NCBI RefSeq assembly: GCF_029906345.1
Contig: NZ_JARYGY010000002.1
Span: 277,901 to 341,900 of the forward strand
Direction: 5' to 3'
Length of the DNA stretch: 64,000 nucleotides
Origin: Aquimarina mycalae
GTDB lineage: Bacteria > Bacteroidota > Bacteroidia > Flavobacteriales > Flavobacteriaceae
Each line of letters opens with the position of its first letter. Position 1 is the first letter of the stretch. Positions 1 through 8,075 of this stretch are shown in pieces. The position numbers were made by a program, and so were the translations under genes. Under the pieces are notes generated by a model. It had not been told where the DNA came from and made no database searches. It saw nothing but the letters and a program-made list of their open reading frames with translations.

Positions 1-189
1 ATAATCCAAAATCAAATTATTCATCAATCAATCAAAAACTAATCATCATGAGAACTTTAGACAGCAATCAAATCACTAAAAAATTAAACAATACTAACGG
101 AAGCATTTGGAACGCCAAAAGACGTTATAGATAATCCAAAATCAAATTATTCATCAATTAATCAAAAACTAATCATCATGAGAACTTTA
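1..189 (+). repeat. tandem direct repeat of a 59-bp leader
   Basis: Bases 1-59 and 131-189 are the same sequence with one mismatch (c/t at 29/159), a period of 130 bp. Each copy carries a start codon (48 and 178) and the first codons of a short ORF (Met-Arg-Thr-Leu), after which the copies diverge. The stop codon of the first ORF lies inside the start of the second leader, and the first leader begins with the same bases, so another copy probably ends just outside the window. This is seen directly; the function is unknown. Confidence 0.85.
48..134 (+). CDS. small MRTL-leader peptide, copy A (28 aa)
   Basis: A 28-codon ORF begins at the ATG inside the first leader copy and ends in TAA at 132-134. 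The product starts MRTLDSNQ and ends in a basic tail, NAKRRYR. It has no signal peptide and no membrane segment. It resembles the next ORF in its first four residues and in a loose C-terminal pattern of Gly-x-Ile followed by Lys-Arg-(x)-Tyr. Translation is inferred from the conserved leader and the repeated ATG. I do not recognise the family, and it could also be the start of a non-coding repeat unit. Confidence 0.4.
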   Translation: MRTLDSNQITKKLNNTNGSIWNAKRRYR

Positions 190-327
190 CAAAACATACG
201 AGATAAAACTAGAAACAGTGCAGTTCCCCAATATAATAGGTTTGTTAATTATATTGCACAGTTCTACGATTATGAAGGTAATATCATTACTGGAAACAAA
301 AGATATACCTATCATACGAATCAATAA
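178..327 (+). CDS. small MRTL-leader peptide, copy B (49 aa)
   Basis: A 49-codon ORF starts at the ATG in the second leader copy and ends in TAA at 325-327. The product begins MRTLQNIRDKTRN and ends with GNIITGNKRYTYHTNQ. It is basic and aromatic-rich and has no signal peptide. An intrinsic terminator follows about 50 bp downstream, which makes it the likely last member of a short tandem array. The shared leader and shared first residues with the preceding ORF support it being a real paralogous small gene. The function is unknown; a secreted or modified peptide, an antitoxin-like peptide or a leader peptide are all possible, with no evidence favouring one. Confidence 0.45.
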   Translation: MRTLQNIRDKTRNSAVPQYNRFVNYIAQFYDYEGNIITGNKRYTYHTNQ

Positions 328-375
328 ATATTGTGCAAATATGAATGTTACACATACCAAGTTGAACGATACTCT

Positions 376-422
376 AAAAGGCTGAATTTTGGAATTAACC
401 TCCAATTTTTCAGCTTTTTTTT
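376..422 (+). terminator. intrinsic terminator after the small-peptide array
   Basis: An inverted repeat GCTGAA...TTCAGC (381-386 / 409-414) with an inner TTGGA/TCCAA pairing is followed by a run of eight T on the plus strand. It lies about 50 bp after the second small ORF. On the minus strand it is followed by only four T, so it may stop the convergent cysC transcript weakly. Confidence 0.75.
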
Positions 423-463
423 AGCTATATCATCTCAGATTAAAATTGATTAGAAAACATATA

Positions 464-1045
464 TTAAATTTTGAGTTGATGATAGATAGCTTTAAATATA
501 ATTTCAACAGCCTCATCTAAGGTTTCCTTTTCTGTAATTTCTATAGTTGGGTTTTTAGGAGTTTCATAAGGAGCATCAACTCCTGTCATATTAATAATTT
601 CTCCTCTTTCGGCTTTTGCATACAGACCTTTTACATCTCTTTTTTTACAAGTCTCTAAACTTGTATTTACAAAAACTTCAACATAATTATCTGCTCCAAC
701 AATAGATTTTATTTGATTTCTACTTTCAATATATGGAGCTATGAATGCTCCTATAACCAATATTCCAGCATCCATAAAAAGTTTAGCGATCTCAGCCATT
801 CTCCTTAAGTTCTCTTTTCTATCACGTTCAGAAAAGTAAAGATCTTTATTAATCCCATTTCTTAAATTATCTCCATCCAATACGTAGGATAAAATATCAA
901 GATCAAATAGTTTTTGTTCTAGTTTGTTGGCAATAGTAGTTTTTCCTGCTCCAGATAATCCAGTAAATAAGATAAAAAATGGAGGAAACTTGTTTCTTTC
1001 TATACGTTCTCTTTGAGTAATATCGAACTCATGTTTAATAATCAT
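464..1045 (-). CDS. cysC: adenylyl-sulfate kinase (APS kinase)
   Basis: Phosphorylates adenosine 5'-phosphosulfate to PAPS in the cytoplasm, for sulfate reduction or as donor for sulfotransferases. The 193-residue product has the P-loop GLSGAGKTT near residues 29-37, the DGDNLRNG substrate motif, and a KGLYAKAERGEI region typical of the family; the length is normal. A longer reading frame begins with TTG at 1078, but the ATG at 1045 matches the usual start (Met-Ile-Ile-Lys). No other sulfate-assimilation gene (cysD, cysN, cysH) or sulfotransferase is nearby. It faces the heptose operon across about 560 bp and sits beside surface-glycan genes, so a role in sulfating surface polysaccharide is possible but only inferred. 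Confidence 0.93.
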   Translation of the reverse strand: MIIKHEFDITQRERIERNKFPPFFILFTGLSGAGKTTIANKLEQKLFDLDILSYVLDGDNLRNGINKDLYFSERDRKENLRRMAEIAKLFMDAGILVIGAFIAPYIESRNQIKSIVGADNYVEVFVNTSLETCKKRDVKGLYAKAERGEIINMTGVDAPYETPKNPTIEITEKETLDEAVEIIFKAIYHQLKI

Positions 1046-1602
1046 AAAAAGTATTTTTGATATTATTACAGTTAACAATAATAATTCTTTATGGATGTTT
1101 AATCGCGATTATCTTTAATCTAATACGTTAAGAAAGGTAAAATAATAAAAAGGTAAATACTTGATTTGTCTCTTATTTTTATCACGAAGGAATGTTATTA
1201 ATTACAGATAATTATTTCTTATTATTCTAAAAATTGTATTTTAATGTTTATTAGTTGAATTTCAATTTATATTTCTGACGAATATTCAAAACTCATAACC
1301 TGAAGACCATAGAGTCTATGCGAAACCTTATTCAGTATTTGAGTTCTACTTCTCTTACTATTTTTGTATAATTATTCTCAATGCAATTGTTTCTTGTTTT
1401 AGTAATTACCGTCTCTAATAAATCCATATTACAAAAATCCATCGATGCAAAGTATTATGAAACCCTAAAAGTGCTAGAGAATATTTTACTTTAACAAAGT
1501 AAAGTCTCCAATAAATAAAACTATTTTCGAAATAAGTGATTTTTTATATCAATAATACTTTCAATACCTCTAATTTTGAGAGACACGATAAATACTTCAA
1601 AT
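1046..1602. other. intergenic region with two dyads between cysC and the heptose operon
   Basis: An AT-rich non-coding stretch between divergent genes. No plausible ORF was seen. It contains a 13-bp palindrome at 1308-1320 (CATAGA-g-TCTATG) and a perfect 8-bp inverted repeat at 1485-1503 (TTTACTTT, 3-nt centre, AAAGTAAA). The promoter of the heptose operon lies at the right end. The dyads could be operators or RNA hairpins; nothing in the sequence decides. Confidence 0.6.
1571..1578 (+). promoter_or_regulatory. -7 promoter box for the gmhB-hldD-hldE-gmhA operon
   Basis: TAATTTTG matches the Bacteroidota housekeeping -7 consensus TAnnTTTG exactly and lies 24 bp before the gmhB ATG at 1603, giving a short leader. 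No clear TTG -33 element is seen at the usual distance. Confidence 0.55.
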
Positions 1603-2121
1603 ATGAAAACTGTATTTATAGATAGAGATGGTGTTATCAATAAAGACAAAGGTTATGTATATAAAATAGAAGATTTTGAATTTATAGATGGCGTTTTTAA
1701 TAGTTTTAAATATTTAGAAAGCAAAGGTTTTAATTTAATCATTGTTAGTAACCAATCTGGAATTAGCAGGGGATATTATAACCATCAAGATTTTAATATT
1801 ATTAATAATTGGATGCTAGATGAATTTAAAACTAATAGCATACATATTTTAGATGTTTTATATTGTCCTCATAAGCCAGAAGATAATTGTATTTGTCGCA
1901 AACCAAAAACAGGCATGTTTGATACAGCACATGATAAATATCAAATAGACAAGAATAACTCATGGATGATTGGTGATAAAGAAAGTGATATCGAAGCTGC
2001 TCTTAATTTTGGTATCAAAAACACGATACTAGTTAAAAGTGGTCACAAAGTTGATGCAAAAAATAGTTCGGCTAAATTTATTTTATCATCAATTAAAGAA
2101 TTATCTAATTTTATATCATAA
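1603..2121 (+). CDS. gmhB: D-glycero-D-manno-heptose 1,7-bisphosphate 7-phosphatase
   Basis: Removes the 7-phosphate from heptose bisphosphate in ADP-heptose synthesis. The 172-residue product is a HAD-superfamily (HisB-N/GmhB type) phosphatase: catalytic DRDGVIN near residue 8, SNQSGISRGY, a zinc-binding loop CPHKPEDNCICRKP with the expected cysteines and histidine, and MIGDKESDIEAA with the late acidic pair. An in-frame TTG at 1576 would overlap the promoter box; the ATG at 1603 directly precedes the conserved motif and is the better start. It is first in a four-gene operon and its 3' neighbour starts 21 bp later. The neighbouring hldD, hldE and gmhA make the pathway assignment firm. Confidence 0.92.
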   Translation: MKTVFIDRDGVINKDKGYVYKIEDFEFIDGVFNSFKYLESKGFNLIIVSNQSGISRGYYNHQDFNIINNWMLDEFKTNSIHILDVLYCPHKPEDNCICRKPKTGMFDTAHDKYQIDKNNSWMIGDKESDIEAALNFGIKNTILVKSGHKVDAKNSSAKFILSSIKELSNFIS

Positions 2122-2142
2122 AATGAAATATCAATTAATACA

Positions 2143-3135
2143 ATGAATGCGGATTTTAATGACAAAACTATTCTGATAACAGGAGGCGCTGGATTTATTG
2201 GTTCTAATATTGCTTTTTTTTTACAAAATAATTATCCAAATAGTAAAATAATAATTTTCGATATATTTAGAAGTGAAAAAACTCTTGTCAACGATCATTT
2301 AAAGAGTTTTGGGCATTATAAAAATTTAGTCGGTTTTAAAGGAGATATTATTTGTGGAGATATCACTAATGAAAAAGACTTAAATATACTTAAAGATTAT
2401 AAAATAGATTTTATTTTTCATCAAGCAGCTATTTCGGATACACGTGCCCAAAATCAAGAAATTATTATAAAAACAAATGTTAATAGTTTTTATTCGATAT
2501 TGGAGATTGCTAGAAAAAATGATGCAAAAATCATATATGCAAGCTCTGCTGCTACCTATGGTTTAAATCCCTCACCTCAAAAGATTGGCGATGACGCACC
2601 AGAAAATCCTTATGGTTTTTCTAAATATGCTATGGATCAAATTGCTTACAGGTATATTAAAACACATAAAAACATGCATGTTGTAGGCCTTAAATTCTTT
2701 AATGTTTATGGAGAAAGAGAATACTTTAAGGATAAAACTTCATCTATGGTAATTCAACTTGGACATCAAATTTTAGCAGGTAAATCTCCACGTTTATTCA
2801 CTGGGTCTGATAAAATAATGCGAGATTTTGTTTATATAAAAGATGTTGTTGAAGCTAATATCTTAGCGTGCTTTGCAAAAAAAACCGGTATTTATAATAT
2901 TGGGAGTGGTATCCATCGTAGTTTTAAAGATATTGCTGATATTTTGCAACAAGAATTAAGAACGAATTTAAAGATAGAATATTTTGAAAACCCATATACA
3001 GCATATCAGATGAATACGAAAGCTGACATCAGCTTGAGTCAAAAGTTTTTAGATTATAATCCAAAATATAGCTTAGAACAGGGTATTAAAGAGTATATTC
3101 CATATATCAAGCAAACATTTAATTGGGAAGATTAA
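2143..3135 (+). CDS. hldD: ADP-L-glycero-D-manno-heptose 6-epimerase
   Basis: Converts ADP-D-glycero- to ADP-L-glycero-D-manno-heptose, the last step of nucleotide-heptose synthesis. The 330-residue extended SDR shows the NAD(P)-binding ITGGAGFIGSN near residue 11, SSAATYG, and the catalytic Tyr-Lys pair in YGFSKYAMD. The FFNVYGEREY and MRDFVYIKDV motifs are typical of RfaD/HldD. It sits between gmhB and hldE, and its TAA is followed after two bases by the hldE ATG. A generic NAD-dependent epimerase is the alternative, but the operon makes HldD by far the most likely. Confidence 0.93.
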   Translation: MNADFNDKTILITGGAGFIGSNIAFFLQNNYPNSKIIIFDIFRSEKTLVNDHLKSFGHYKNLVGFKGDIICGDITNEKDLNILKDYKIDFIFHQAAISDTRAQNQEIIIKTNVNSFYSILEIARKNDAKIIYASSAATYGLNPSPQKIGDDAPENPYGFSKYAMDQIAYRYIKTHKNMHVVGLKFFNVYGEREYFKDKTSSMVIQLGHQILAGKSPRLFTGSDKIMRDFVYIKDVVEANILACFAKKTGIYNIGSGIHRSFKDIADILQQELRTNLKIEYFENPYTAYQMNTKADISLSQKFLDYNPKYSLEQGIKEYIPYIKQTFNWED

Positions 3136-3137
3136 TA

Positions 3138-4508
3138 ATGGAAAGAATTTTAGTAATTGGTGACATTATAATTGACAACTATTTGATAGGTGATACTGAA
3201 AAAGTATCAACGGAAGCACCAGTTCCCATCGTAAACATAACGGAGGAGAGATCGGTTTTAGGTGGTGCAGGTAATGTAGTTAACAATCTATTAGCTTTTG
3301 AAGCCAATGTTGATCTTATAAGTGTAATTGGTAATTGCAATAATGTTTCCATACTACGGGAATTATTGAAAGAGAAAAATATCCGTTCAGAGTACCTAGT
3401 TGTTGAAAACAACAGAATGGTTACTAAAAAAACCAGGATCATATCTTCAAATCAACAGATTGTACGTTACGATAAAGAGATTACAAAAGACATTGATAAA
3501 AACAGTTCGGACAAAATTCTGGAAATCTATAAAAATATTATTAAAAACTATAAAATTGTTGTTCTTTCGGATTACGGCAAAGGGGTTTTAACGGAGGATT
3601 TGACGACAAAAATTATCGAAATAGCAAACAAAGAGGGAATCAAGGTATTAGTGGATCCTAAAGGTAGTGATTATTCAAAATACACAGGAGCTTATTTATT
3701 GACTCCAAATAAAAAAGAAGCCAGTATTGCAACTAATATTACTATAAATAACAATAATTTATTATCTGCTATCTACAAGCTTAAATCAACTTATAAATTA
3801 TCCATTTCTATAATTACTCTCAGTCAAGAAGGTATAGCTGTTTTTGATGAAGAACTAAGAATATTTCCAACTCAAGTAAAAGAAGTATATGATGTAACTG
3901 GAGCGGGAGATACTGTTATTGCTGCCATAGCTCATAAATTGACACAAGGTTGTCATATTGATGATGCTATCCAATTTGCAAATTTAGCGGCTGGAATTGT
4001 TGTTGGAAAAATTGGTGTGGCTACAGCTTCAATTGATGAAATTAATAATAAACAGCATCACATAAAAACGGGAAAAGAAATCAAAACCATTGTTGATAAA
4101 CTCAAACAAGAAAACAAGAAAATCGTTTTTACAAATGGTTGCTTTGATATACTACACTTAGGACATATTAAGTACTTAGAAAGAGCAAAACAATTAGGAG
4201 ATGTTTTAATCGTAGGTGTAAATTCAGATCAATCAGTCAAAACAATAAAAGGAGAAAATCGTCCTATTAATCCCGAATATGACAGAACTTATTTATTGAA
4301 TGCTCTAAAATCAGTTGACTATACTGTCCTTTTTAATCAAAGTACACCATATGAATTAATTAAAGCCATTGAACCAGATGTTTTAGTAAAGGGTGGTGAT
4401 TATGAAAATAAAGAAATAGTAGGCAGTGACTTGGCTAGAACAGTAAAATTAATTGAATTTATAGAAGGGAAAAGTACCACAGAAATAATAAATAAGATAA
4501 AACAATGA
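3138..4508 (+). CDS. hldE: bifunctional heptose-7-phosphate kinase / heptose-1-phosphate adenylyltransferase
   Basis: One protein carries both activities. Residues about 1-310 form a PfkB/ribokinase-type kinase (GGAGNVVNNL near the N terminus, DVTGAGDTV as the anion-hole and catalytic Asp motif). Residues about 325-456 form a nucleotidyltransferase with TNGCFDILHLGH (HxGH), GVNSDQSVKTIKG and VLVKGGDY. It phosphorylates D-glycero-D-manno-heptose 7-phosphate at O1 and, after GmhB acts, adds AMP. The frame extends to a TTG at 3123 that overlaps hldD; the ATG at 3138, two bases after the hldD stop, fits the family start (Met-Glu-Arg-Ile-Leu-Val). Its stop overlaps the gmhA start (ATGA). The 456-residue length is normal for the fused form. 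Confidence 0.95.
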   Translation: MERILVIGDIIIDNYLIGDTEKVSTEAPVPIVNITEERSVLGGAGNVVNNLLAFEANVDLISVIGNCNNVSILRELLKEKNIRSEYLVVENNRMVTKKTRIISSNQQIVRYDKEITKDIDKNSSDKILEIYKNIIKNYKIVVLSDYGKGVLTEDLTTKIIEIANKEGIKVLVDPKGSDYSKYTGAYLLTPNKKEASIATNITINNNNLLSAIYKLKSTYKLSISIITLSQEGIAVFDEELRIFPTQVKEVYDVTGAGDTVIAAIAHKLTQGCHIDDAIQFANLAAGIVVGKIGVATASIDEINNKQHHIKTGKEIKTIVDKLKQENKKIVFTNGCFDILHLGHIKYLERAKQLGDVLIVGVNSDQSVKTIKGENRPINPEYDRTYLLNALKSVDYTVLFNQSTPYELIKAIEPDVLVKGGDYENKEIVGSDLARTVKLIEFIEGKSTTEIINKIKQ

Positions 4509-5068
4509 TATCTGAAAATTTGAATGAGCACATTCAAGTGTTAGAGCAAACCATTACGAGATATAAAGAAGATATTAAACTTATTGCTAACGAATGTATA
4601 AAACGGTTAGAGATAGGAGGAAAAATCATCATTTTCGGCAATGGCGGTAGTGCAGCAGATGCACAACATATGGCAGCAGAATTAGTAGGTAGTTTTAGTA
4701 ATAAACAAAGAAAAGCCTTAGCATCCATAGCCCTAACTACAGATACCTCTACTCTTACATCCATTAGCAATGATTATTCATATGATGAAGTCTTTTCTCG
4801 CCAATTAGAAGCTTTCGCATCAGAAAAAGATGTAGTAATTGGTATAAGTACTAGCGGTCAAAGTAAAAATGTAATTAAAGCGTTAAAAGTTGCAAAAGAT
4901 AGAAAATGTTTTGTTGTAGGCTTAAGCGGGAATGATGGTGGTCTTATGAATGATATCTGTGATAAAAACATTATTGTTTTTTCAAAACACACCTCTAGGA
5001 TACAAGAAGTTCATTTATTCATTGAACATTGCATTTGTAACATTATCGACAAGCACTTTTTAAAATAA
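4505..5068 (+). CDS. gmhA: D-sedoheptulose-7-phosphate isomerase
   Basis: Catalyses the first committed step of heptose synthesis, sedoheptulose 7-phosphate to D-glycero-D-manno-heptose 7-phosphate. The 187-residue SIS-domain protein has GNGGSAADAQHMAAELVGSF near residue 47, the ALTTDTSTLTSISND substrate loop, and STSGQSKNV; a conserved late His lies in IQEVHLFIEH. It overlaps hldE by four bases and is the last gene of the operon, so all enzymes from sedoheptulose 7-phosphate to ADP-L-heptose are encoded together. The product probably feeds LPS/LOS core assembly by heptosyltransferases such as the GT9 enzyme at 8.9-10.1 kb. Confidence 0.95.
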   Translation: MISENLNEHIQVLEQTITRYKEDIKLIANECIKRLEIGGKIIIFGNGGSAADAQHMAAELVGSFSNKQRKALASIALTTDTSTLTSISNDYSYDEVFSRQLEAFASEKDVVIGISTSGQSKNVIKALKVAKDRKCFVVGLSGNDGGLMNDICDKNIIVFSKHTSRIQEVHLFIEHCICNIIDKHFLK

Positions 5069-5196
5069 GCGAAATTTTTCTAAGCAAAAAAACATCTGAT
5101 AACCACTATAGCTTATAATGTCTAATATCCTCTATGCATTAGAGTGAACATCCATGTTGCGATTGTAGTTGTTCATGGTATCTTAAAAAATGACAA

Positions 5197-5228
5197 GAAA
5201 AAACCTGTAAAGATAACTTCACAGGTTT
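5197..5228 (-). terminator. intrinsic terminator after the SprB-repeat gene
   Basis: Perfect 8-bp stem AAACCTGT/ACAGGTTT (5201-5208 / 5221-5228). Read on the minus strand it is followed by six T. It lies about 60 bp beyond the stop codon of the minus-strand T9SS protein at 5286. Confidence 0.8.
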
Positions 5229-5285
5229 GATATAATTATTTAAAAACTGTTAACCTATTTTAAGGGCACTCAGTATTTGAAGGAG

Positions 5286-6665
5286 TTATTCTTTTATAAT
5301 TCTATAAATCCCCGTGTTTTGATTGTCTTCTATTTTTACAAAATAAATTCCAGATGTTAAATGAGATACACTCATATTAATTATTTGACTATTTACTTTT
5401 TCTGTTGTTATCACCTTTCCTAAAAGATCAATTATTTGTATTTGAGCCTGCGTATTCTTATCAAAACTTAAGGTAATATGATCTCTTACAGGATTAGGGT
5501 ATATGTTTACAACTATCTGGTCTGTTAAATCATCTATTGATAATAGAGGGTCTTCAATAATGGTAGCCTCAGAAGTATCAGGACCACAACCATTGTTGTC
5601 GGTAACACTTACGGTATAGGTTCCTGCTGTTAATCCAGTAATAGAAGCTGTTGTTCCTCCATTACTCCATAAATACGTATAAGGCATTGTTCCTCCTGAT
5701 GCCGATCCTGTTGCTGCTCCATCTGAAGCTCCAGGGGTTTGATTAGCATCAACAACAGTAGCAGCAACTAAGGCAGCTGGTTCCGTAACCGTGGTTGATT
5801 CTTCATCAGTACAACCGTTAGCATCCGTAATAGTTATTGTATATGTTCCTGCTGACAATCCAGCAGTAGAAGCTGTTGTTGCTCCGTTACTCCAAGAATA
5901 TGTATAAGGCATGGTACCACCAGCACCAGATCCTGTTATTTGTCCGTCTGTATCTCCATTACAACTTGCATTAGAGTCCACTAAAGCAGCAGCTACTACA
6001 GCTGTTGGCTCAGTAACACTAGTTGATGCGTCATCAGTACATCCGTTAGCATCTGTAATAGTCACTGTATATGTTCCTGCTGCCAATCCAGTAGTAGAAG
6101 CTGTTGTTGCTCCGTTACTCCAAGAATATGTATAAGGCATGGTACCACCAGTACCAGATCCTGTTATTTGTCCGTCTGTATCTCCATTACAACTTGCATT
6201 AGAGTCCACTAAAGCAGCAGCTACTACAGCTGTTGGTTCAGTAACCGTGGTTGATGCGTCATCCGTACATCCGTTAGCATCCGTAATAGTTATTGTATAT
6301 GTTCCTGCTGCCAATCCAGTAGTAGAAGCTGTTGTTGCCCCGTTACTCCAAGAATATGTATAAGGCATGGTACCACCAGCACCAGATCCTGTTATTTGTC
6401 CGTCTGTATCTCCATTACAACTTGCATTAGAGTCCACTAAAGCAGCAGCTACTACAGCTGTTGGCTCAGTAACACTAGTTGATGCGTCATCCGTACATCC
6501 GTTAGCATCCGTAATAGTTATTGTATATGTTCCTGCTGCCAATCCAGTAGTAGAAGCTGTTGTTGCTCCGTTACTCCATTGATAAGTATAAGGCATGGTA
6601 CCACCAGTACCAGATCCTGTTATTTGTCCGTCTGTATCTCCATTACAACTTGCATTAGAGTCCAC
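5286..6665 (-). CDS. 3' portion of a frame-shifted SprB-repeat T9SS-exported protein
   Basis: This frame encodes the C-terminal part of the gene that begins at 8719. It holds five SprB-type repeats of about 76 residues (pattern SCNGDTDG...GTMPYTY-W-NG...AGTYT-TITDANGCTD), the last more divergent. It ends with a type A T9SS C-terminal domain of about 75 residues (IYPNPVRDHI... GIYFVKIEDN), which directs export through the type IX system and anchoring on the cell surface. The first in-frame start codon is a GTG inside a repeat with no signal peptide, so it is not an independent gene. Joining it to the upstream frame needs exactly one extra base near 6744-6750, and the repaired product would be 1,144 residues. 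Confidence 0.75.
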   Translation of the reverse strand: MDSNASCNGDTDGQITGSGTGGTMPYTYQWSNGATTASTTGLAAGTYTITITDANGCTDDASTSVTEPTAVVAAALVDSNASCNGDTDGQITGSGAGGTMPYTYSWSNGATTASTTGLAAGTYTITITDANGCTDDASTTVTEPTAVVAAALVDSNASCNGDTDGQITGSGTGGTMPYTYSWSNGATTASTTGLAAGTYTVTITDANGCTDDASTSVTEPTAVVAAALVDSNASCNGDTDGQITGSGAGGTMPYTYSWSNGATTASTAGLSAGTYTITITDANGCTDEESTTVTEPAALVAATVVDANQTPGASDGAATGSASGGTMPYTYLWSNGGTTASITGLTAGTYTVSVTDNNGCGPDTSEATIIEDPLLSIDDLTDQIVVNIYPNPVRDHITLSFDKNTQAQIQIIDLLGKVITTEKVNSQIINMSVSHLTSGIYFVKIEDNQNTGIYRIIKE

Positions 6666-8075
6666 TAAAGCAGCAGCTACTATGACAGCTGGTTCAGTAA
6701 CACTAGTTGATTCTTCATCCGTACATCCGTTAGCATCCGTAATAGTTTTGTATATGTTCCTGCTGCCAATCCAGTAGTAGAAGCTGTTGTTGCTCCGTTA
6801 CTCCATTGATAAGTATAAGGCATCGTACCACCAGTACCAGATCCTGTTATTTGTCCGTCTGTATCTCCATTACAAGAAATATTATTATCAACCGAAGCAG
6901 CAGCTACTATGACAGCTGGTTCAGTAACACTAGTTGATGCATCATCAGTACATCCGTTAGCATCTGTAATAGTTACAGTATATGTTCCTGCTGCTAAACC
7001 TGTTTCTTGGGCTGATGTACCACCTGTATTCCATGAATATGTATAAGGCATTGTACCACCAGTAGCAGAAGCTGTTGTAGCACCATCACTAAGTCCATTA
7101 CAACTTACATTAGCATCCACAGTAGTGCCAGCTACTAAGGTAACAGGTTCTGTGATAGTAGCCATTTCTGTATCCGTACAACCATTAGCATCCGTAATGG
7201 TTACTGTATATGTGCTGGCCACTAATCCAGTATTAGTAGCGTTGGTTGCTCCAGTATTCCAAACATACGTATAAGGCATGGTACCACCAGTAGCAGAAGC
7301 TGTTGTAGCACCATCACTAAGTCCATTACAACTTACATTAGCATCCACTGTAGTAGCAGCGACTAAGGTAACAGGTTCTGTGATAGTAGCCATTTCAGTA
7401 TCCGTACAACCATTAGCATCCGTAATGGTTACTGTATATGTGCTGGCCATTAATCCAGTATTAGTAGCGTTGGTTGCTCCAGTATTCCAAACATACGTAT
7501 AAGGCATGGTACCACCAGTAGCAGAAGCTGTTGTAGCACCATCACTAAATCCATTACAACTTACATTAGAATCCACTGTAGTAGCAGCGACTAAGGTAAC
7601 AGGTTCTGTGATAGTAGCCATTTCAGTATCCGTACAACCGTTAGCATCTGTAATAGTTACCGTATATGTTGCCGCTCCTAATCCATTTTCTATGGCAGAC
7701 GTCTCCCCTGTATTCCATGAATACGTATATGGCATGGTTCCTCCAGTAGCAGAGGCAGTAAGTTCTCCATCAGTATCTCCATTACAATTAAGAGATGAGG
7801 TAACAGTTGCAGCAGCTACTACCGCAGTTGGTTGGGTAATAGCAGATGAAGCAGTAGCTGTTCCACCAGTATTATCAGTAACTGTTACTGTATATGTTCC
7901 TGCAGAAAGTCCCGTTATCGTATTGGTTAAAGATGAAGTATTGGAAGTTGCAGCCCCGTTAGACCATGTATAAGTATAGTTAGCCTCCCCAGGAGTTGTT
8001 GTAGCGGTTAGCGATCCAGTTGACTCACCGTTACAAGCAACATTTGTTTGAGAAGTAATAGCAACTCCTACGGGA
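5560..8075 (-). repeat. array of about eleven SprB-type protein repeats (228-bp period)
   Basis: Eleven repeats of about 76 codons follow one another. The copies between about 5.9 and 6.9 kb are nearly identical at the DNA level, and a second near-identical subgroup lies between 7.05 and 7.65 kb; both have a spacing of exactly 228 bp. The first and last repeats are divergent. Such homogenised repeats are prone to unequal recombination and are hard to assemble, which matters for judging the frameshift inside them. Confidence 0.9.

Noticed and set aside
1576..1602. TTG start for gmhB that adds nine residues
   Set aside because: It overlaps the -7 promoter box and the added residues are not part of the family; ATG 1603 is preferred.
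5911..7973. Series of plus-strand ORFs of 60-155 residues opposite the SprB repeats
   Set aside because: They repeat with the same 228-bp period as the protein repeats and are antisense shadows. They have no leaders, no promoters and no recognisable domains.
5560..8075. Regular repeats considered as a CRISPR array
   Set aside because: The period is 228 bp, the whole unit is conserved and it translates into a known protein repeat. There are no short palindromic repeats with unique spacers and no cas genes.
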